A stretch of DNA of 64,000 nucleotides, taken from assembly GCA_002973635.1 (NCBI GenBank), contig CP027224.1:2118501-2182500 (forward strand), in the 5' to 3' direction. Below, piece by piece: positions 8,760 to 18,568 of this stretch. Position 1 is the first letter of the stretch. Each line of letters begins with the position of its first letter. Source of the DNA: Lysinibacillus sp. B2A1. GTDB taxonomy: Bacteria; Bacillota; Bacilli; Bacillales_A; Planococcaceae. Position numbers and translations under genes: made by a program. Below the pieces are notes generated by a model, which was given only the letters and a program-made list of their open reading frames with translations, was not told the DNA's origin and made no database searches.

Positions 8760-8924
8760 GCTTCTTTCCTCCTTTTTCTATATCTTCATTTTAGCATAGG
8801 ACAGGGAGTGAATGCACGTTCACACTTTAGCAGTTTTAGGAAATGTATCAATATTTCGAAATCGGAAATAAATATGATACAATAGGCAAGGAAGAATATT
8901 CTACTTCGTGGGGAGAGAGTCATC

Positions 8925-10001
8925 ATGAATGAGGAAACAAAAAATTTATTTAAAACATTAACAGAATTACCAGGCGCTCCGGGGAACGAGCATGCTATTC
9001 GTTCGTTCATGCGTACTGAGCTAGAAAAATACTCGGATGAAATCGTTCAGGACAATTTAGGGGGTATATTTGGTGTAAAGCATAGCGAAATTGCTGACGC
9101 ACCAAAAGTATTGGTTGCTGGTCACATGGATGAAGTAGCATTTATGGTTACATCGATTACAGATAATGGAATGATTCGCTTTCAAACATTAGGTGGATGG
9201 TGGAATCAGGTAATGCTAGCACAACGTGTTGAAGTGTTTACGAAAAATGGAGCTATACCTGGTGTAATTTCATCGATCCCGCCACATCTATTAACAGATG
9301 CTGAGCGTTCAAAGCCAATGGAAATTAAAAACATGCTGATAGATGTAGGTGCAGATAATAAGGAAGATGCGATTGCTATAGGTGTTCGACCAGGACAATC
9401 TATTATTCCTATTTGTCCATTTACACCAATGTCTAATCCGAAAAAAATTATGGCAAAGGCATGGGATAATCGCTATGGATGCGGATTGGCAATCGAGTTA
9501 ATGAAGGAAGTACAACATGAAAAACTTGGTGTTCATTTATATTCTGGGGCAAACGTGATGGAAGAGGTTGGTTTACGAGGTGCTCAAGTATCAGCAAACA
9601 TGATTAAACCTGATCTGTTCTTTGCTTTAGATGCTTCTCCTGCGAATGATATGTCAGGAGAAAAAAATCAATTTGGTCAATTGGGTAAAGGGACTTTATT
9701 ACGTATTCTTGACCGTACAATGGTTACACATCGAGGGATGCGTGAATTCATCTTAGATACAGCTGAATCTAATCATATACCTTATCAGTATTTTGTATCA
9801 CAAGGAGGCACAGATGCAGGTCGTGTGCACACAGCAAATGACGGAGTGCCAAGCGCAGTTATTGGTATTTGCTCACGTTATATTCACACTTCTGCTTCTA
9901 TTATTCATATTGATGACTATGCTGCTGCAAAGGCTTTAATTGTAGAATTAGTGAAAAAAGCAGATCGTTCGACATTAGAGACGATACACGCTAATGTATA
10001 A
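8925..10001 (+). CDS. ytoP: M42-family metalloaminopeptidase
   Basis: 358 residues, full length for the M42 glutamyl/deblocking aminopeptidase family, which forms large tetrahedral cytosolic complexes that trim N-terminal residues from peptides. Metal ligands visible are His in [12 protein letters not shown], Asp in [12 protein letters not shown], the Glu pair in [11 protein letters not shown], Asp in [12 protein letters not shown] and His near RYIHTSAS. N-terminal [15 protein letters not shown] is the conserved opening. ATG 8925 follows GGGGAGAGAG. The downstream DUF84 gene starts 62 bp later and may be co-transcribed. Confidence 0.93.
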   Translation: MNEETKNLFKTLTELPGAPGNEHAIRSFMRTELEKYSDEIVQDNLGGIFGVKHSEIADAPKVLVAGHMDEVAFMVTSITDNGMIRFQTLGGWWNQVMLAQRVEVFTKNGAIPGVISSIPPHLLTDAERSKPMEIKNMLIDVGADNKEDAIAIGVRPGQSIIPICPFTPMSNPKKIMAKAWDNRYGCGLAIELMKEVQHEKLGVHLYSGANVMEEVGLRGAQVSANMIKPDLFFALDASPANDMSGEKNQFGQLGKGTLLRILDRTMVTHRGMREFILDTAESNHIPYQYFVSQGGTDAGRVHTANDGVPSAVIGICSRYIHTSASIIHIDDYAAAKALIVELVKKADRSTLETIHANV

Positions 10002-10063
10002 AATAGGATGAAAAGGTGCCTTAAAGGGCATCTTTTTCTATGTAAGAAAAGAGGTAGTTGGAC

Positions 10064-10585
10064 ATGAATATCGCTATTGGGACAACAAATAAAGCAAAGA
10101 TAGAGGCCGTTGAAATAATTGTTAGAAAATATTTAGAGAATCCTGCATTTACTTATATTAAGGCTGCATCACAAGTGTCTAATCAACCTATGACTCATGA
10201 AGAAACAAGATTAGGTGCTATTAATCGTGCTAAAAATGCAATGATTGAAACTAGTGCACAATTATCATTTGGCTTAGAGGGTGGCATAACAGAAATTGAT
10301 GGTTTAATGTATGTTTGCAATTGGGGTGCTCTCGCTGTAGCAAATGGCACTACCTATACGGCTGCAGGTGCACAAATACTATTACCAGAATCGATTGCCC
10401 AGGAAATAAGAGCTGGTAGGGAACTAGGACCTGTGATGGAGCAATACACTCAACAAAAAGATATTCGTCAGGGTGCAGGCGCAGTGGGTATTTTTACGCA
10501 AGGTATAGTAAGCCGTCAGGTAATGTTTGAGCATATTGTCTCTCTTTTGGTTGGTCAATATTTGTTCACATTAGCACATGAATAG
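10064..10585 (+). CDS. DUF84 / YjjX-type inosine-xanthosine triphosphatase
   Basis: 173 residues. Opening IAIGTTNKAKIEAVE, then QPMTHEETRLGAINRAKNAM and FGLEGGI, are hallmark stretches of the non-canonical purine NTP phosphatase family. These enzymes hydrolyse ITP/XTP to keep inosine and xanthosine out of nucleic acids. ATG 10064 follows GAGGTAG, and a TTG at 10058 is rejected because it overlaps that site. It lies downstream of ytoP, probably in the same transcript. Substrate is by family only. Confidence 0.85.
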   Translation: MNIAIGTTNKAKIEAVEIIVRKYLENPAFTYIKAASQVSNQPMTHEETRLGAINRAKNAMIETSAQLSFGLEGGITEIDGLMYVCNWGALAVANGTTYTAAGAQILLPESIAQEIRAGRELGPVMEQYTQQKDIRQGAGAVGIFTQGIVSRQVMFEHIVSLLVGQYLFTLAHE

Positions 10586-10680
10586 TATGATAGAATTAGT
10601 GATAATGGGATAGTGAAGTTGCAACTTTACAAGAATTTTTTTAAAATAGAGAAAAAATTAGCAATGAAAGGAAGAGAGAC

Positions 10681-11199
10681 ATGTCTCATACATGGCTACG
10701 TGCAGCAGGGTTAATGGTTGTGCTATTGGGACTTTCTGGCTGCAATCAGTCTGTTGATGATCAAATTAGCAATGGGCTTCAAATAACAGAAACAGTTTTT
10801 GCAGAGGAGCCTGCAGACCATACAGATAAGATTGGGGATGTAGAATTATACTTACCCTCTCACTTTAAAGTTGAAGATAGCTCGGATGCATATAATATAT
10901 TAATAGCAAAGGGAAAAGAAAGTTTTATTCTTTTTATTAATGATCGTGAAGATGCGAATAGTAAACTTTATTATAATCTATTAAAAGAGGATAGCTCGAA
11001 AGAAATTATTAAGGAAAATACCTATGAAAAGAATGGCATTTTCGGTTTCTCGGCTGTTTCCAAAACAGACAATGAGAATGAATTTGAGCTAATTGTAAGC
11101 AGTGGTGGTATTAAAATGACGACCATCTCTCAGGCAAAACGTATAGAAGAAAATTTATCAGAGATGACGAAAATTGTACATTCAGTTAAGATTAAATAA
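10681..11199 (+). CDS. Predicted lipoprotein of unknown function
   Basis: 172 residues. The signal peptide ends in lipobox LSGC (Cys21) after a hydrophobic stretch, so the protein should be lipid-anchored on the outer face of the membrane. The mature part contains IGDVELYLPSHFKVEDSSD, a pattern seen in several small Bacillaceae lipoproteins, and ends in a helix preceding IVHSVKIK. AAAGGAAGAGAG precedes ATG 10681. A terminator follows, separating it from ytpQ. I do not recognise a function. Confidence 0.7.
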   Translation: MSHTWLRAAGLMVVLLGLSGCNQSVDDQISNGLQITETVFAEEPADHTDKIGDVELYLPSHFKVEDSSDAYNILIAKGKESFILFINDREDANSKLYYNLLKEDSSKEIIKENTYEKNGIFGFSAVSKTDNENEFELIVSSGGIKMTTISQAKRIEENLSEMTKIVHSVKIK

Positions 11200-11218
11200 T
11201 TGGATAGTTTTGAACAGT

Positions 11219-11246
11219 ACGGTTCACAAACAGGTGAACCGTTTTC
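11219..11246 (+). terminator. Rho-independent terminator after lipoprotein gene
   Basis: ACGGTTCAC pairs with GTGAACCGT across a six-base loop, followed by TTTTCT. Confidence 0.8.
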
Positions 11247-11347
11247 TCTTCATTTCAATTCCTAAGTGCTTCATAAGGTTCAAATTCTTTTATTTGTCGA
11301 ATTTAGCAATTATACCAAATGAATTGTAGAGAAAGGATGTGAGCAAG

Positions 11348-11962
11348 GTGAAACAGATTAAATCAGAGCAACTTGTCTCTCTATTGAAACAACGATTAAA
11401 TGAAGAAAAATTTAATTTTGAATTTGATAAGAAGCATGATAAATTGCGCTTGAACCATAAAAAAATTGGTAAAGGGATGGAGCTATCTCTTCCAGGTATT
11501 TTAGCAAAGTATAATGAAAAGCAGGAAGCTGCAGTTGATGAAGTTGTTTATACAATTGAGCAAACCTTTCAGGCGATGGAGCAAGAAAAGGAACAAGGAT
11601 TCCAAGCAACTACTCAAATTTATCCTGTCATTCGCTCCACATCCTACCCAAAAGCTTCAAAAGAAGGACATGCATTCATTACTACAGAGCATACAGCTGA
11701 GACACGTATTTTTTATGCGCTTGATTTAGGAAAAACCTATCGTTTTCTAGATATATCTATGTTAGAGGTATTACAATTAACTGAGGAACAGATACGTGAA
11801 ATGGCACGTTTTTCTGTGAAGACACTACCGACTGTTTATAAGAAGGATGAAGTGGCAGGAAATATTTTTTATTTTGTCAATGCCAATGACGGGTATGATG
11901 CAAGCCGCATTTTAAATGAAAGCTTTTTAAAGGAAATGAGTACTCAAATTGAGGGGATATGA
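11348..11962 (+). CDS. ytpQ: YtpQ (DUF1444), N-terminal three-quarters; gene is frameshifted
   Basis: About 204 residues carrying most of a DUF1444 protein: [33 protein letters not shown] and [15 protein letters not shown]. The family is normally about 270 residues. The frame ends at TGA 11960 right after IEGI. The missing C-terminus is encoded in the -1 frame from 11959. A fifth G in the GGGG run at 11953-11956 would join the frames as [12 protein letters not shown], which resembles intact homologues as I recall them. So this is either a real one-base deletion, a sequencing error, or a site where ribosomes shift. GTG 11348 is favoured over GTG 11339, which abuts the AAGGA site. Function of the family is unknown. 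Confidence 0.8.
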   Translation: MKQIKSEQLVSLLKQRLNEEKFNFEFDKKHDKLRLNHKKIGKGMELSLPGILAKYNEKQEAAVDEVVYTIEQTFQAMEQEKEQGFQATTQIYPVIRSTSYPKASKEGHAFITTEHTAETRIFYALDLGKTYRFLDISMLEVLQLTEEQIREMARFSVKTLPTVYKKDEVAGNIFYFVNANDGYDASRILNESFLKEMSTQIEGI

Positions 11963-12171
11963 CATTATCTGTGCCGCATCAAGATGTCCTAATCATAGGT
12001 GATATTCGCAATGAAACAGGGTATGATGTATTAGCGCAGATGACAATGCATTTCTTTACTGTCGGAACTGTCCCTATTACGTCATTATCTTTTATCTATG
12101 AAGATGGGGAACTAGAACCAATTTTTATATTAGCAAAAAACAGAGTGAAAAAGGAGCAAGAAAAACAATGA
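11959..12171 (+). CDS. ytpQ: C-terminal fragment of YtpQ (DUF1444) in a shifted frame
   Basis: 70 codons starting at an ATG that overlaps the preceding stop (ATGA). The sequence ([42 protein letters not shown]) is the conserved end of DUF1444 and not an independent protein family. The ATGA overlap could let ribosomes reinitiate and make it as a separate chain. It then overlaps ytpR by another ATGA, so the three reading frames form one tightly coupled unit. Codon use shows no decay, which fits a recent event or an error. Confidence 0.7.
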   Translation: MTLSVPHQDVLIIGDIRNETGYDVLAQMTMHFFTVGTVPITSLSFIYEDGELEPIFILAKNRVKKEQEKQ

Positions 12172-12782
12172 ACGTATTTTACAACAAAGAGCATGTTGGC
12201 GATGTATTGCTAGTCCAGTTAGCAACGGAGTCAATTGTAAAAACAGAGGTAGAGCGTGCTGGTGATATTGCCATTTTAAAGGAAGCACAAACAGGAGAAA
12301 TAAAAGCATTTAACTTATTTAATGCAAGTAGCTATGTACAAACAGATGCAAAGGGACTTGTTGAAGTAACACCTGAATTAGTAGCACAGTTAGAAATGGC
12401 TATTACTAAAAATGGAGCTGCTATTAGCTTAGATGTAGATTTTACGCCAAAATTTGTAGTGGGTCTTGTAGAAACAAAGGACAAACATCCCAATGCTGAC
12501 AAATTAAGCGTTTGTACTGTAAATGTAGGTGAGGAGACATTACAAATTGTCTGTGGAGCACCGAATGTAGAAGCAGGTCTAAAGGTTGTCGTGGCGAAAA
12601 TTGGCGCAGTGATGCCTTCCGGGATGCTTATTAAAGAAGGGAATTTACGTGGTGTTGATTCACATGGAATGCTGTGTTCAGCGCGCGAACTTGCTATACC
12701 AAATGCCCCTTCAGAAAAAGGGATTTTAGTGTTACCAGAAGATGCAACAATTGGTAGTGCATTTGAAGCACCAACACGTTAA
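12168..12782 (+). CDS. ytpR: YtpR, tRNA-binding (EMAP/Trbp111-like) domain protein
   Basis: 204 residues. The N-terminal half is a small YtpR-specific domain. The C-terminal half is an OB-fold tRNA-binding domain like that of Phe[41 protein letters not shown] and [13 protein letters not shown]. It probably binds tRNA or another structured RNA. Its precise role is unknown. The ATG overlaps the preceding stop (ATGA), so translation is coupled to ytpQ. A strong terminator ends the ytpQR unit. Confidence 0.9.
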   Translation: MNVFYNKEHVGDVLLVQLATESIVKTEVERAGDIAILKEAQTGEIKAFNLFNASSYVQTDAKGLVEVTPELVAQLEMAITKNGAAISLDVDFTPKFVVGLVETKDKHPNADKLSVCTVNVGEETLQIVCGAPNVEAGLKVVVAKIGAVMPSGMLIKEGNLRGVDSHGMLCSARELAIPNAPSEKGILVLPEDATIGSAFEAPTR

Positions 12783-12801
12783 AATAAAAGATATATTCGT
12801 A

Positions 12802-12847
12802 AAATCGTTATGCTACTAAAAATGCTGGTAGCATAACGATTTTTTTG
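12802..12847 (+). terminator. Rho-independent terminator after ytpR
   Basis: AAATCGTTATGCTAC pairs with GTAGCATAACGATTT, then TTTTTTG. The 393-bp gap 12783-13176 holds this terminator, repeat copy A and the start region of sftA. Confidence 0.9.
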
Positions 12848-12942
12848 TATGGAGAGCCTCTAAATACAAGTTTCTATACCACTTTTATGGTATGCTTTTT
12901 GATATAGACATTGTGTTAGTTTATCTTTATTCAGCAGAATAC

Positions 12943-13130
12943 TCCCACCTCTATATGTGGCGAGATGAGTGCGGTTTTTTTCCTATTCAGTGGGTGTACA
13001 AACGCCCCGCTGAAATAGAGGGACTCAGGCTAAGAACTTCACATCCTGTGAAAACGCCTAAGTGACCAACATCACGTTGGCTTACGAGCTCGAAAAAAAC
13101 AAGACGCAATTACGCTGGGGCGTAATTGTT
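12943..13130 (+). repeat. Dispersed intergenic repeat, copy A
   Basis: About 190 bp. It shares GCTGAAATAGAGG, GGCTAAGA and CCTGTGAAAACGCCT with copy B (40441-40620), CCTATTCAGYGGGTG with copy C (47786-47888), and CGAAAAAA plus ACGCAATTACG and GGGCGTAATTG with copies D and E. It contains internal dyads such as CCAACATCACGTTGG and CAATTACGC/GCGTAATTG, so the transcript would fold. No open frame of interest. Confidence 0.8.
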
Positions 13131-13176
13131 ATAGACAATGCTATAAATGAAGTGTATGAGAAATGAGTGAAATAGA

Positions 13177-16100
13177 GTGAATTGGTTTAAAAAACAAATT
13201 AATAAATTTATAAATAAAGATGACAGTGAATACGAATATGAGTATGAAGAAATGTATGAAAACTATGATGAACAGACTGAGCAGCATGTGAAAGAAGCAC
13301 CTGCATCAAAGCAAAAAACTTTTCGTTTCCCGTTGATTGAGGATATGGAAATCTCACCTTCACCAACGTCTACATCGCAACCAAAAGAATCATTCAATCA
13401 AATGGAAGATGATTATTATGGACAAATTGAAGATTTATCATTGCCAAAGCATTTAAATAATCATATTGTTGATTCAAGTGTTTATGATGTTGAGGTTTCT
13501 GGTATTCGGGATTTATTAGCTAATCGTTCAAAGCGAACGGGCAGAACAACCATGACAAAAAGTCAGTCTGAACAGGGGTTCCGTTCAAAAGCAAGTCTTG
13601 TTTTTCGAGATGCACAAAATGAACAGCCAATACCTAAACCAAAAGAGAATAATAGTTCACCGGAAAGAATGGTAGAAAGTAGTATGCCTGCTAATCGAAA
13701 ACGTTTTGTACCAAGTGATGTACCCTCTCCGGTTTATGGTTTTGCAAAGCCTAGTCCTATCGAACAATTATTGGATAAACGCAAGGAAGAACTCGATAAA
13801 AAGGAGTTTTCAATTCCTGCAGAGCCTGAGGTTTTAAAAGAAACGACAACAAATCAGGCTTTCGAAAATATACTAATAGAAAAAGAGCCAATTCGCCCAG
13901 TTCAGCAAGATGTGCCTGAACGACTTGAAATGCCAGAAACCTTTGAAGCATCAACGAAGCAACCGATTACGTTTGATGAAGATTTTTCACAAGAAATAAG
14001 TGATTCAAACGAAGAGCTGAAAGCAGAACTGCCCCTTCCTCCAACAACCTCTTTTGCTGTTGCATTTGAGGATCAAGTAAAAGAGGCCGTTCAGCATGAA
14101 TTGGATGTTGAGCAACTTACTGCGGACCAATCAGAAATTCATGTGAAAGAAGTCATCGTGGAGCAGGTTCAAATTGAAAATTCTACAATTCATATAGGTG
14201 AAGTAACAGTAGTTCAACCGCCAGTAAATGAAGTTATTGAGCAGGAAATGTTAGAAGGTCAATCATTTGACGCTATTCCTAAGCAAGATAAAAGTCGTAT
14301 TCCTTTTAATGTATTAATGTTAAAAACGGATAAAGAGAAATGGCGAATTCAACAACAATCCAAAAATATAAAGCCATCTACTGTAGTTGAAAAAAAACAA
14401 GATGAACAAAAGGAATCTTTTGAAACGATAAGTATAGGTGACGAACATCTATTGATACCATCCATACAAGAAGAAATAAAACATGCAGTTTCTACTCAAA
14501 TTATTGGATTAGAGCTAGAGGAAGAAGAAGTAACATCTCAACAGGTGGAGAAAAAAGAGTCATCTATTCAAAGTTCTCCAATCAATGATTTGTCAGATAG
14601 TGTATCTGTCATTACAATGTCACCAGTAGCAACAATGTCTAGTGTATCGACATTAGAAAAGACAGCTATAGAAATAGATAGTCGTCAAGAAATTTCCGCA
14701 ACTACCGATATGGAGATACCATCCATCACTGAAAATGAATATCTCAGTGAAAATGTCGAGTTACTACTAAAGGAAGAGCCTATTGAAGCGGAAGATCAAG
14801 AGCAGCCTTCAAACGAAACTCTCGAAGGAATTGAAGAGAAGGAAAATCCTCCAAAGCTTGTTCATGTGTATCAAAAGCCAACGGATGAATATTTAGAGCC
14901 ACCTGAGGAAAAAACACAGGATACGGAGTGGATGGAGCAGCAGGGTGATACTTTAGTTGAAGCACTATCTTATTTCCAAGTGTCCGCTCAAATCGAGTCT
15001 ATCATGCAAGGACCTGCCGTCACACAATTTGAAATAACAGTGAGTCATGGCACAAAAGTTAGTAAAATCCGTAATTTGGCAGACGATTTAAAGCTCGCAT
15101 TAGCGGCGAAAGATATCCGTATTCAAGCGCCTATTCCTGGAAAGAGTTCAATTGGGATTGAGATTCCGAACCGTGTATCTCGTGCTGTTCGTTTATCAGA
15201 AGTAACAAATAGTGCCTCTTTCCTTGAATCAGAATCACCATTAGAAGCTGCTTTGGGTCTGGATTTAACTGGGAAACCTGTAACTATTGATTTACGTAAA
15301 ATGCCTCATGGTTTAATTGCAGGGGCAACAGGTTCAGGTAAGTCAGTTTGTATAAATTCAATTTTGGTTAGTTTGTTATATAAAGCTGCCCCTCATGAAT
15401 TAAAGCTTATGCTTATTGATCCTAAAATGGTCGAGCTGGCACCGTTTAATCATATTCCTCATCTAGTTAGCCCTGTTATTACAGATGTTAAGGCGGCTAC
15501 AGCTGCATTAAAATGGGCAGTGGAGGAAATGGAGCGGCGTTATCAGCTATTTGCTCATGCAGGTGCACGTGATATTACTCGTTACAATGCATTAGCAGAT
15601 AAAAATAATGAACATAGCCTTAAATTACCTTACATGCTTATTGTCATTGATGAGCTGGCTGATTTAATGATGATGTCTCCAGCGGATGTAGAGGAAGCGA
15701 TTTGTCGTATTGCACAAAAGGCACGTGCATGTGGTATCCATTTAATTGTTGCGACACAAAGACCGTCCGTTGACGTGATTACAGGGCTCATTAAATCAAA
15801 TATTCCTACACGTATTGCCTTTGCAGTATCTTCACAAATAGATTCTCGTACGATTTTAGATGGGCAAGGAGCGGAAAGATTACTTGGACGAGGCGATATG
15901 TTATATTTAGGGAATGGTATGTCTGCCCCAGTACGATTACAGGGAACATTTGTGACTGATGATGAAATCGAGTCCATTATAGAGCATGTCCGTGAGCAAG
16001 GTGAACCTGATTATATTTTTGATCAGGAGGAGCTATTGAAAAAAACGGAGATTTCTGCAGAGCAAGATGATTTATTTGAGGAAGTTTGCCGATTTGTGTT

Positions 16101-16275
16101 TGAACAGGGAGGAGCTTCTACGTCTCTTATTCAGCGTAAATACCACATTGGCTATAATCGTGCTGCCCGTTTAATCGATATGTTAGAATCTCATGGCTTT
16201 GTATCAGAGGCTAGAGGCAGCAAACCACGAGAAAGTTATATTACAGAAGAAGATTTAATTACTATGTTTGAATAA
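13177..16275 (+). CDS. sftA: FtsK/SpoIIIE-family DNA translocase SftA
   Basis: 1032 residues. The first 590 or so are hydrophilic, acidic and repetitive, without membrane segments, which distinguishes soluble SftA from membrane-bound SpoIIIE. The FtsK motor follows: Walker A GATGSGKS at about residue 715, Walker B LIVIDELADLMMM, and ATQRPSVDVITGLIKSNIPT. A C-terminal winged-helix gamma domain (QRKYHIGYNRAARLIDMLE) reads DNA polarity motifs. In B. subtilis SftA moves trapped chromosome ends away from the closing division septum. Start is GTG 13177 with a poor ribosome site. Repeat copy A lies just upstream. Its linker is long for the family. Confidence 0.93.
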   Translation: MNWFKKQINKFINKDDSEYEYEYEEMYENYDEQTEQHVKEAPASKQKTFRFPLIEDMEISPSPTSTSQPKESFNQMEDDYYGQIEDLSLPKHLNNHIVDSSVYDVEVSGIRDLLANRSKRTGRTTMTKSQSEQGFRSKASLVFRDAQNEQPIPKPKENNSSPERMVESSMPANRKRFVPSDVPSPVYGFAKPSPIEQLLDKRKEELDKKEFSIPAEPEVLKETTTNQAFENILIEKEPIRPVQQDVPERLEMPETFEASTKQPITFDEDFSQEISDSNEELKAELPLPPTTSFAVAFEDQVKEAVQHELDVEQLTADQSEIHVKEVIVEQVQIENSTIHIGEVTVVQPPVNEVIEQEMLEGQSFDAIPKQDKSRIPFNVLMLKTDKEKWRIQQQSKNIKPSTVVEKKQDEQKESFETISIGDEHLLIPSIQEEIKHAVSTQIIGLELEEEEVTSQQVEKKESSIQSSPINDLSDSVSVITMSPVATMSSVSTLEKTAIEIDSRQEISATTDMEIPSITENEYLSENVELLLKEEPIEAEDQEQPSNETLEGIEEKENPPKLVHVYQKPTDEYLEPPEEKTQDTEWMEQQGDTLVEALSYFQVSAQIESIMQGPAVTQFEITVSHGTKVSKIRNLADDLKLALAAKDIRIQAPIPGKSSIGIEIPNRVSRAVRLSEVTNSASFLESESPLEAALGLDLTGKPVTIDLRKMPHGLIAGATGSGKSVCINSILVSLLYKAAPHELKLMLIDPKMVELAPFNHIPHLVSPVITDVKAATAALKWAVEEMERRYQLFAHAGARDITRYNALADKNNEHSLKLPYMLIVIDELADLMMMSPADVEEAICRIAQKARACGIHLIVATQRPSVDVITGLIKSNIPTRIAFAVSSQIDSRTILDGQGAERLLGRGDMLYLGNGMSAPVRLQGTFVTDDEIESIIEHVREQGEPDYIFDQEELLKKTEISAEQDDLFEEVCRFVFEQGGASTSLIQRKYHIGYNRAARLIDMLESHGFVSEARGSKPRESYITEEDLITMFE

Positions 16276-16503
16276 GAATTGCATGGATTTCGTATAGATT
16301 ATCTGATTTACGTCGAAATTAGTATTTTTAGAAAAGTTACACATTTATCCTTATGCATAAATAGTGCTATAATAGACAAGATGTGATGACAAGTACGTAT
16401 TTTTTAGCTTGTTTAAAGGTATTAATACCTAATAATTGGTGAAATAATACGGTACACCTAATAGATGATAGATGGGATATTGATATTCCCGGGGGTTTAA
16501 TTA

Positions 16504-17817
16504 ATGACAGTTTTTCATTTCACAGGCATTAAAGGTTCTGGCATGAGTTCACTTGCACAAATCTTATTTGATGCTGGTGAACAAGTACAGGGCTCAGATG
16601 TTGATAAATATTTTTTCACAGAACAGCCGTTACGTGAACGGAATATTCCAATTTTTACATTTAATCCAGATAATATTAAAGAAGGTATGACAATTATTGC
16701 AGGAAATGCTTTTCCTGATGACCATCCGGAGTTAGTGCGTGCACGAGAAATTGGTGTAGAGATTATTCGCTATCATAAGTTCTTAGGGGAATACATCGGA
16801 AATTACACATCAATTGCCATTACAGGTGCACATGGAAAAACTTCCACAACCGGCTTAATGTCACATGTTGTCGGAGGATATAAACCAACTTCCTATTTAA
16901 TCGGTGATGGAACAGGAGCCGGACATGAAAATGCAGATTTCTTTGTGATGGAAGCATGTGAATACCGCCGTCACTTCTTAGCATATAATCCTGATTATGC
17001 TGTGATGACTAATATCGATTTTGACCATCCAGATTATTTCGCTAATATTGAGGATGTTTACTCTGCCTTTCAATCATTAGCTTTACAGGTAAAAAAAGCA
17101 ATTATTGCTTGTGGTGATGATGAACATTTACAACGCATTCAAGCAAAGGTTCCAGTTGTTTATTATGGCTTTGGAGCAGAAAATGATTTTGAGGCACGTA
17201 ATGTTGATAAAACAACAGAAGGAACTAAATTTGATGTTTTTGTGCGCAATGAATTTTATAGTACATTTTTTATCCCATTGTTTGGGGATCATGCAGTTTT
17301 AAATACATTAGCTGTTATTACACTTTGTCAGTATGAAGGTATCTCACCAGATATTATCCAGGAACGTTTAAATAGTTATAAAGGTGTAAAAAGACGTTTT
17401 ACTGAAACGGATATTGGCAATAATGTATTAATAGATGACTATGCCCACCATCCAACTGAAATCCGTGCAACGATTCAATCTGCACGTCAAAAATTCCCGG
17501 AGCGTGAGCTAGTAGCTGTTTTCCAACCACATACTTTTACACGTACACAAGCTTTTTTACAGGATTTTGCGGATAGTCTAAGTCTTGCAGATACAGCATA
17601 TTTATGTGATATATTTGGTTCTGCAAGGGAAACACAAGGCGCGTTATCAATCCATGATTTGGCGTCGTTAATTGAAGGCAGTGCAGTGATTACCACTGAA
17701 GGAATTGAAGTTTTAACAAAACATGAGGGCGCAGTATTTTTATTTATGGGCGCAGGCGATGTTCACAAATTCCAAGATGCTTTTGAAAACGTGTTAAAAA
17801 ACAACGAAACAGCTTAG
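16504..17817 (+). CDS. murC: UDP-N-acetylmuramate--L-alanine ligase
   Basis: 437 residues, full length. Cytosolic enzyme adding L-alanine to UDP-MurNAc with ATP, the first amino-acid step of peptidoglycan precursor synthesis. Domains in order are a Rossmann UDP-binding region with [14 protein letters not shown], the ATP loop [14 protein letters not shown] near residue 108, [12 protein letters not shown], and the C-terminal domain with [13 protein letters not shown] 16504 follows CGGGGGT. A TATAAT at 16368-16373 with a weak -35 may be the promoter, giving a leader of about 125 nt. A GGGATAT/ATATTCCC hairpin ends at the ribosome site. The sftA-murC order is as in Bacillus. Confidence 0.95.
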   Translation: MTVFHFTGIKGSGMSSLAQILFDAGEQVQGSDVDKYFFTEQPLRERNIPIFTFNPDNIKEGMTIIAGNAFPDDHPELVRAREIGVEIIRYHKFLGEYIGNYTSIAITGAHGKTSTTGLMSHVVGGYKPTSYLIGDGTGAGHENADFFVMEACEYRRHFLAYNPDYAVMTNIDFDHPDYFANIEDVYSAFQSLALQVKKAIIACGDDEHLQRIQAKVPVVYYGFGAENDFEARNVDKTTEGTKFDVFVRNEFYSTFFIPLFGDHAVLNTLAVITLCQYEGISPDIIQERLNSYKGVKRRFTETDIGNNVLIDDYAHHPTEIRATIQSARQKFPERELVAVFQPHTFTRTQAFLQDFADSLSLADTAYLCDIFGSARETQGALSIHDLASLIEGSAVITTEGIEVLTKHEGAVFLFMGAGDVHKFQDAFENVLKNNETA

Positions 17818-17841
17818 TCCGTAAGGAATAAGCTGTTTTTT
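17807..17841 (+). terminator. Terminator overlapping the murC stop codon
   Basis: AAACAGCTTA pairs with TAAGCTGTTT, then TTTTCTC. The 5' arm includes the murC stop codon. Confidence 0.75.
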
Positions 17842-17864
17842 CTCAAAAATTGAGAAGGAATTCA

Positions 17865-17889
17865 GTTTTTTTTGTCGAAGATAGGGAAA
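17865..17889 (+). promoter_or_regulatory. SigB-type promoter of ytxG
   Basis: GTTTTT (17865-17870), 13-nt spacer, GGGAAA (17884-17889), about 40 bp before the ytxG start. The ytxGH unit is SigB-controlled in B. subtilis, which supports the call. Confidence 0.7.
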
Positions 17890-17928
17890 GTAATAGTAAA
17901 GAGAATTTTACTAGCAGGAGGTCTTTTT

Positions 17929-18435
17929 ATGGAAGTAATTTTGTATATTGCAGCGATTATAGCAGCAATCGGTTTTTTAATTTTATGTGTGAGTGTCGGA
18001 ATGACATTATTCTCGCTAAAATCCATTTTAAACAGCTTAGCAGGAACTTTATCAGGTATTGAAGGACAAATGGAAGGAATTACACGTGAAACGACTTCCT
18101 TATTAACCAAAACAAATAGTTTGGCAGAGGACATTCAGCAAAAATCAGAACAGTTAAATTCTGTTGTTCATGCAGTCAAAGGAATTGGTGACTCTGTGAA
18201 CGGTTTAAATACGTCTGTACAGCATATTACTTCCTCTATTTCAAAAAGTGTAGAGCAAAATGAGGAAAAAATCGCACAGGTTGTTCAATGGAGTAATGTT
18301 GCAATGGGTATTGCTGATAAATGGAAGAAGCGAAAAGTAATTGAGCAGGCTCAAGAGTTGGTTTCAGAAGACAGTTATGTTTTTGAAGCCGAACAATCAG
18401 AAAAGCCAAAAAGAAAATGGGGTCGTAAAAAGTGA
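17929..18435 (+). CDS. ytxG: YtxG, DUF948 membrane-anchored coiled-coil protein
   Basis: 168 residues. A single N-terminal membrane segment (ILYIAAIIAAIGFLILCVSV) is followed by a heptad-rich region resembling the DUF948 / methyl-accepting-like coiled coil (SLAGTLSGIEGQMEGI, then LNSVVHAVKGIGDSVNGLNT), and a basic end KPKRKWGRKK. ATG 17929 is 7 nt after AGGAGG. An upstream extension to 17872 overlaps the SigB-type promoter and is rejected. General stress protein of unknown function, followed by ytxH. Confidence 0.85.
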   Translation: MEVILYIAAIIAAIGFLILCVSVGMTLFSLKSILNSLAGTLSGIEGQMEGITRETTSLLTKTNSLAEDIQQKSEQLNSVVHAVKGIGDSVNGLNTSVQHITSSISKSVEQNEEKIAQVVQWSNVAMGIADKWKKRKVIEQAQELVSEDSYVFEAEQSEKPKRKWGRKK

Positions 18436-18568
18436 TTATTATTCAGTAGACATTTCGTGTCATCTGAATAAAAATAAAGCCTTAGACATAAGTTGAAGAT
18501 GCATCAACAAAAAAGTAGATGGACAACCAGTCTAGGCACATGAATATAAGATGGGGAGGAATTGTTGC

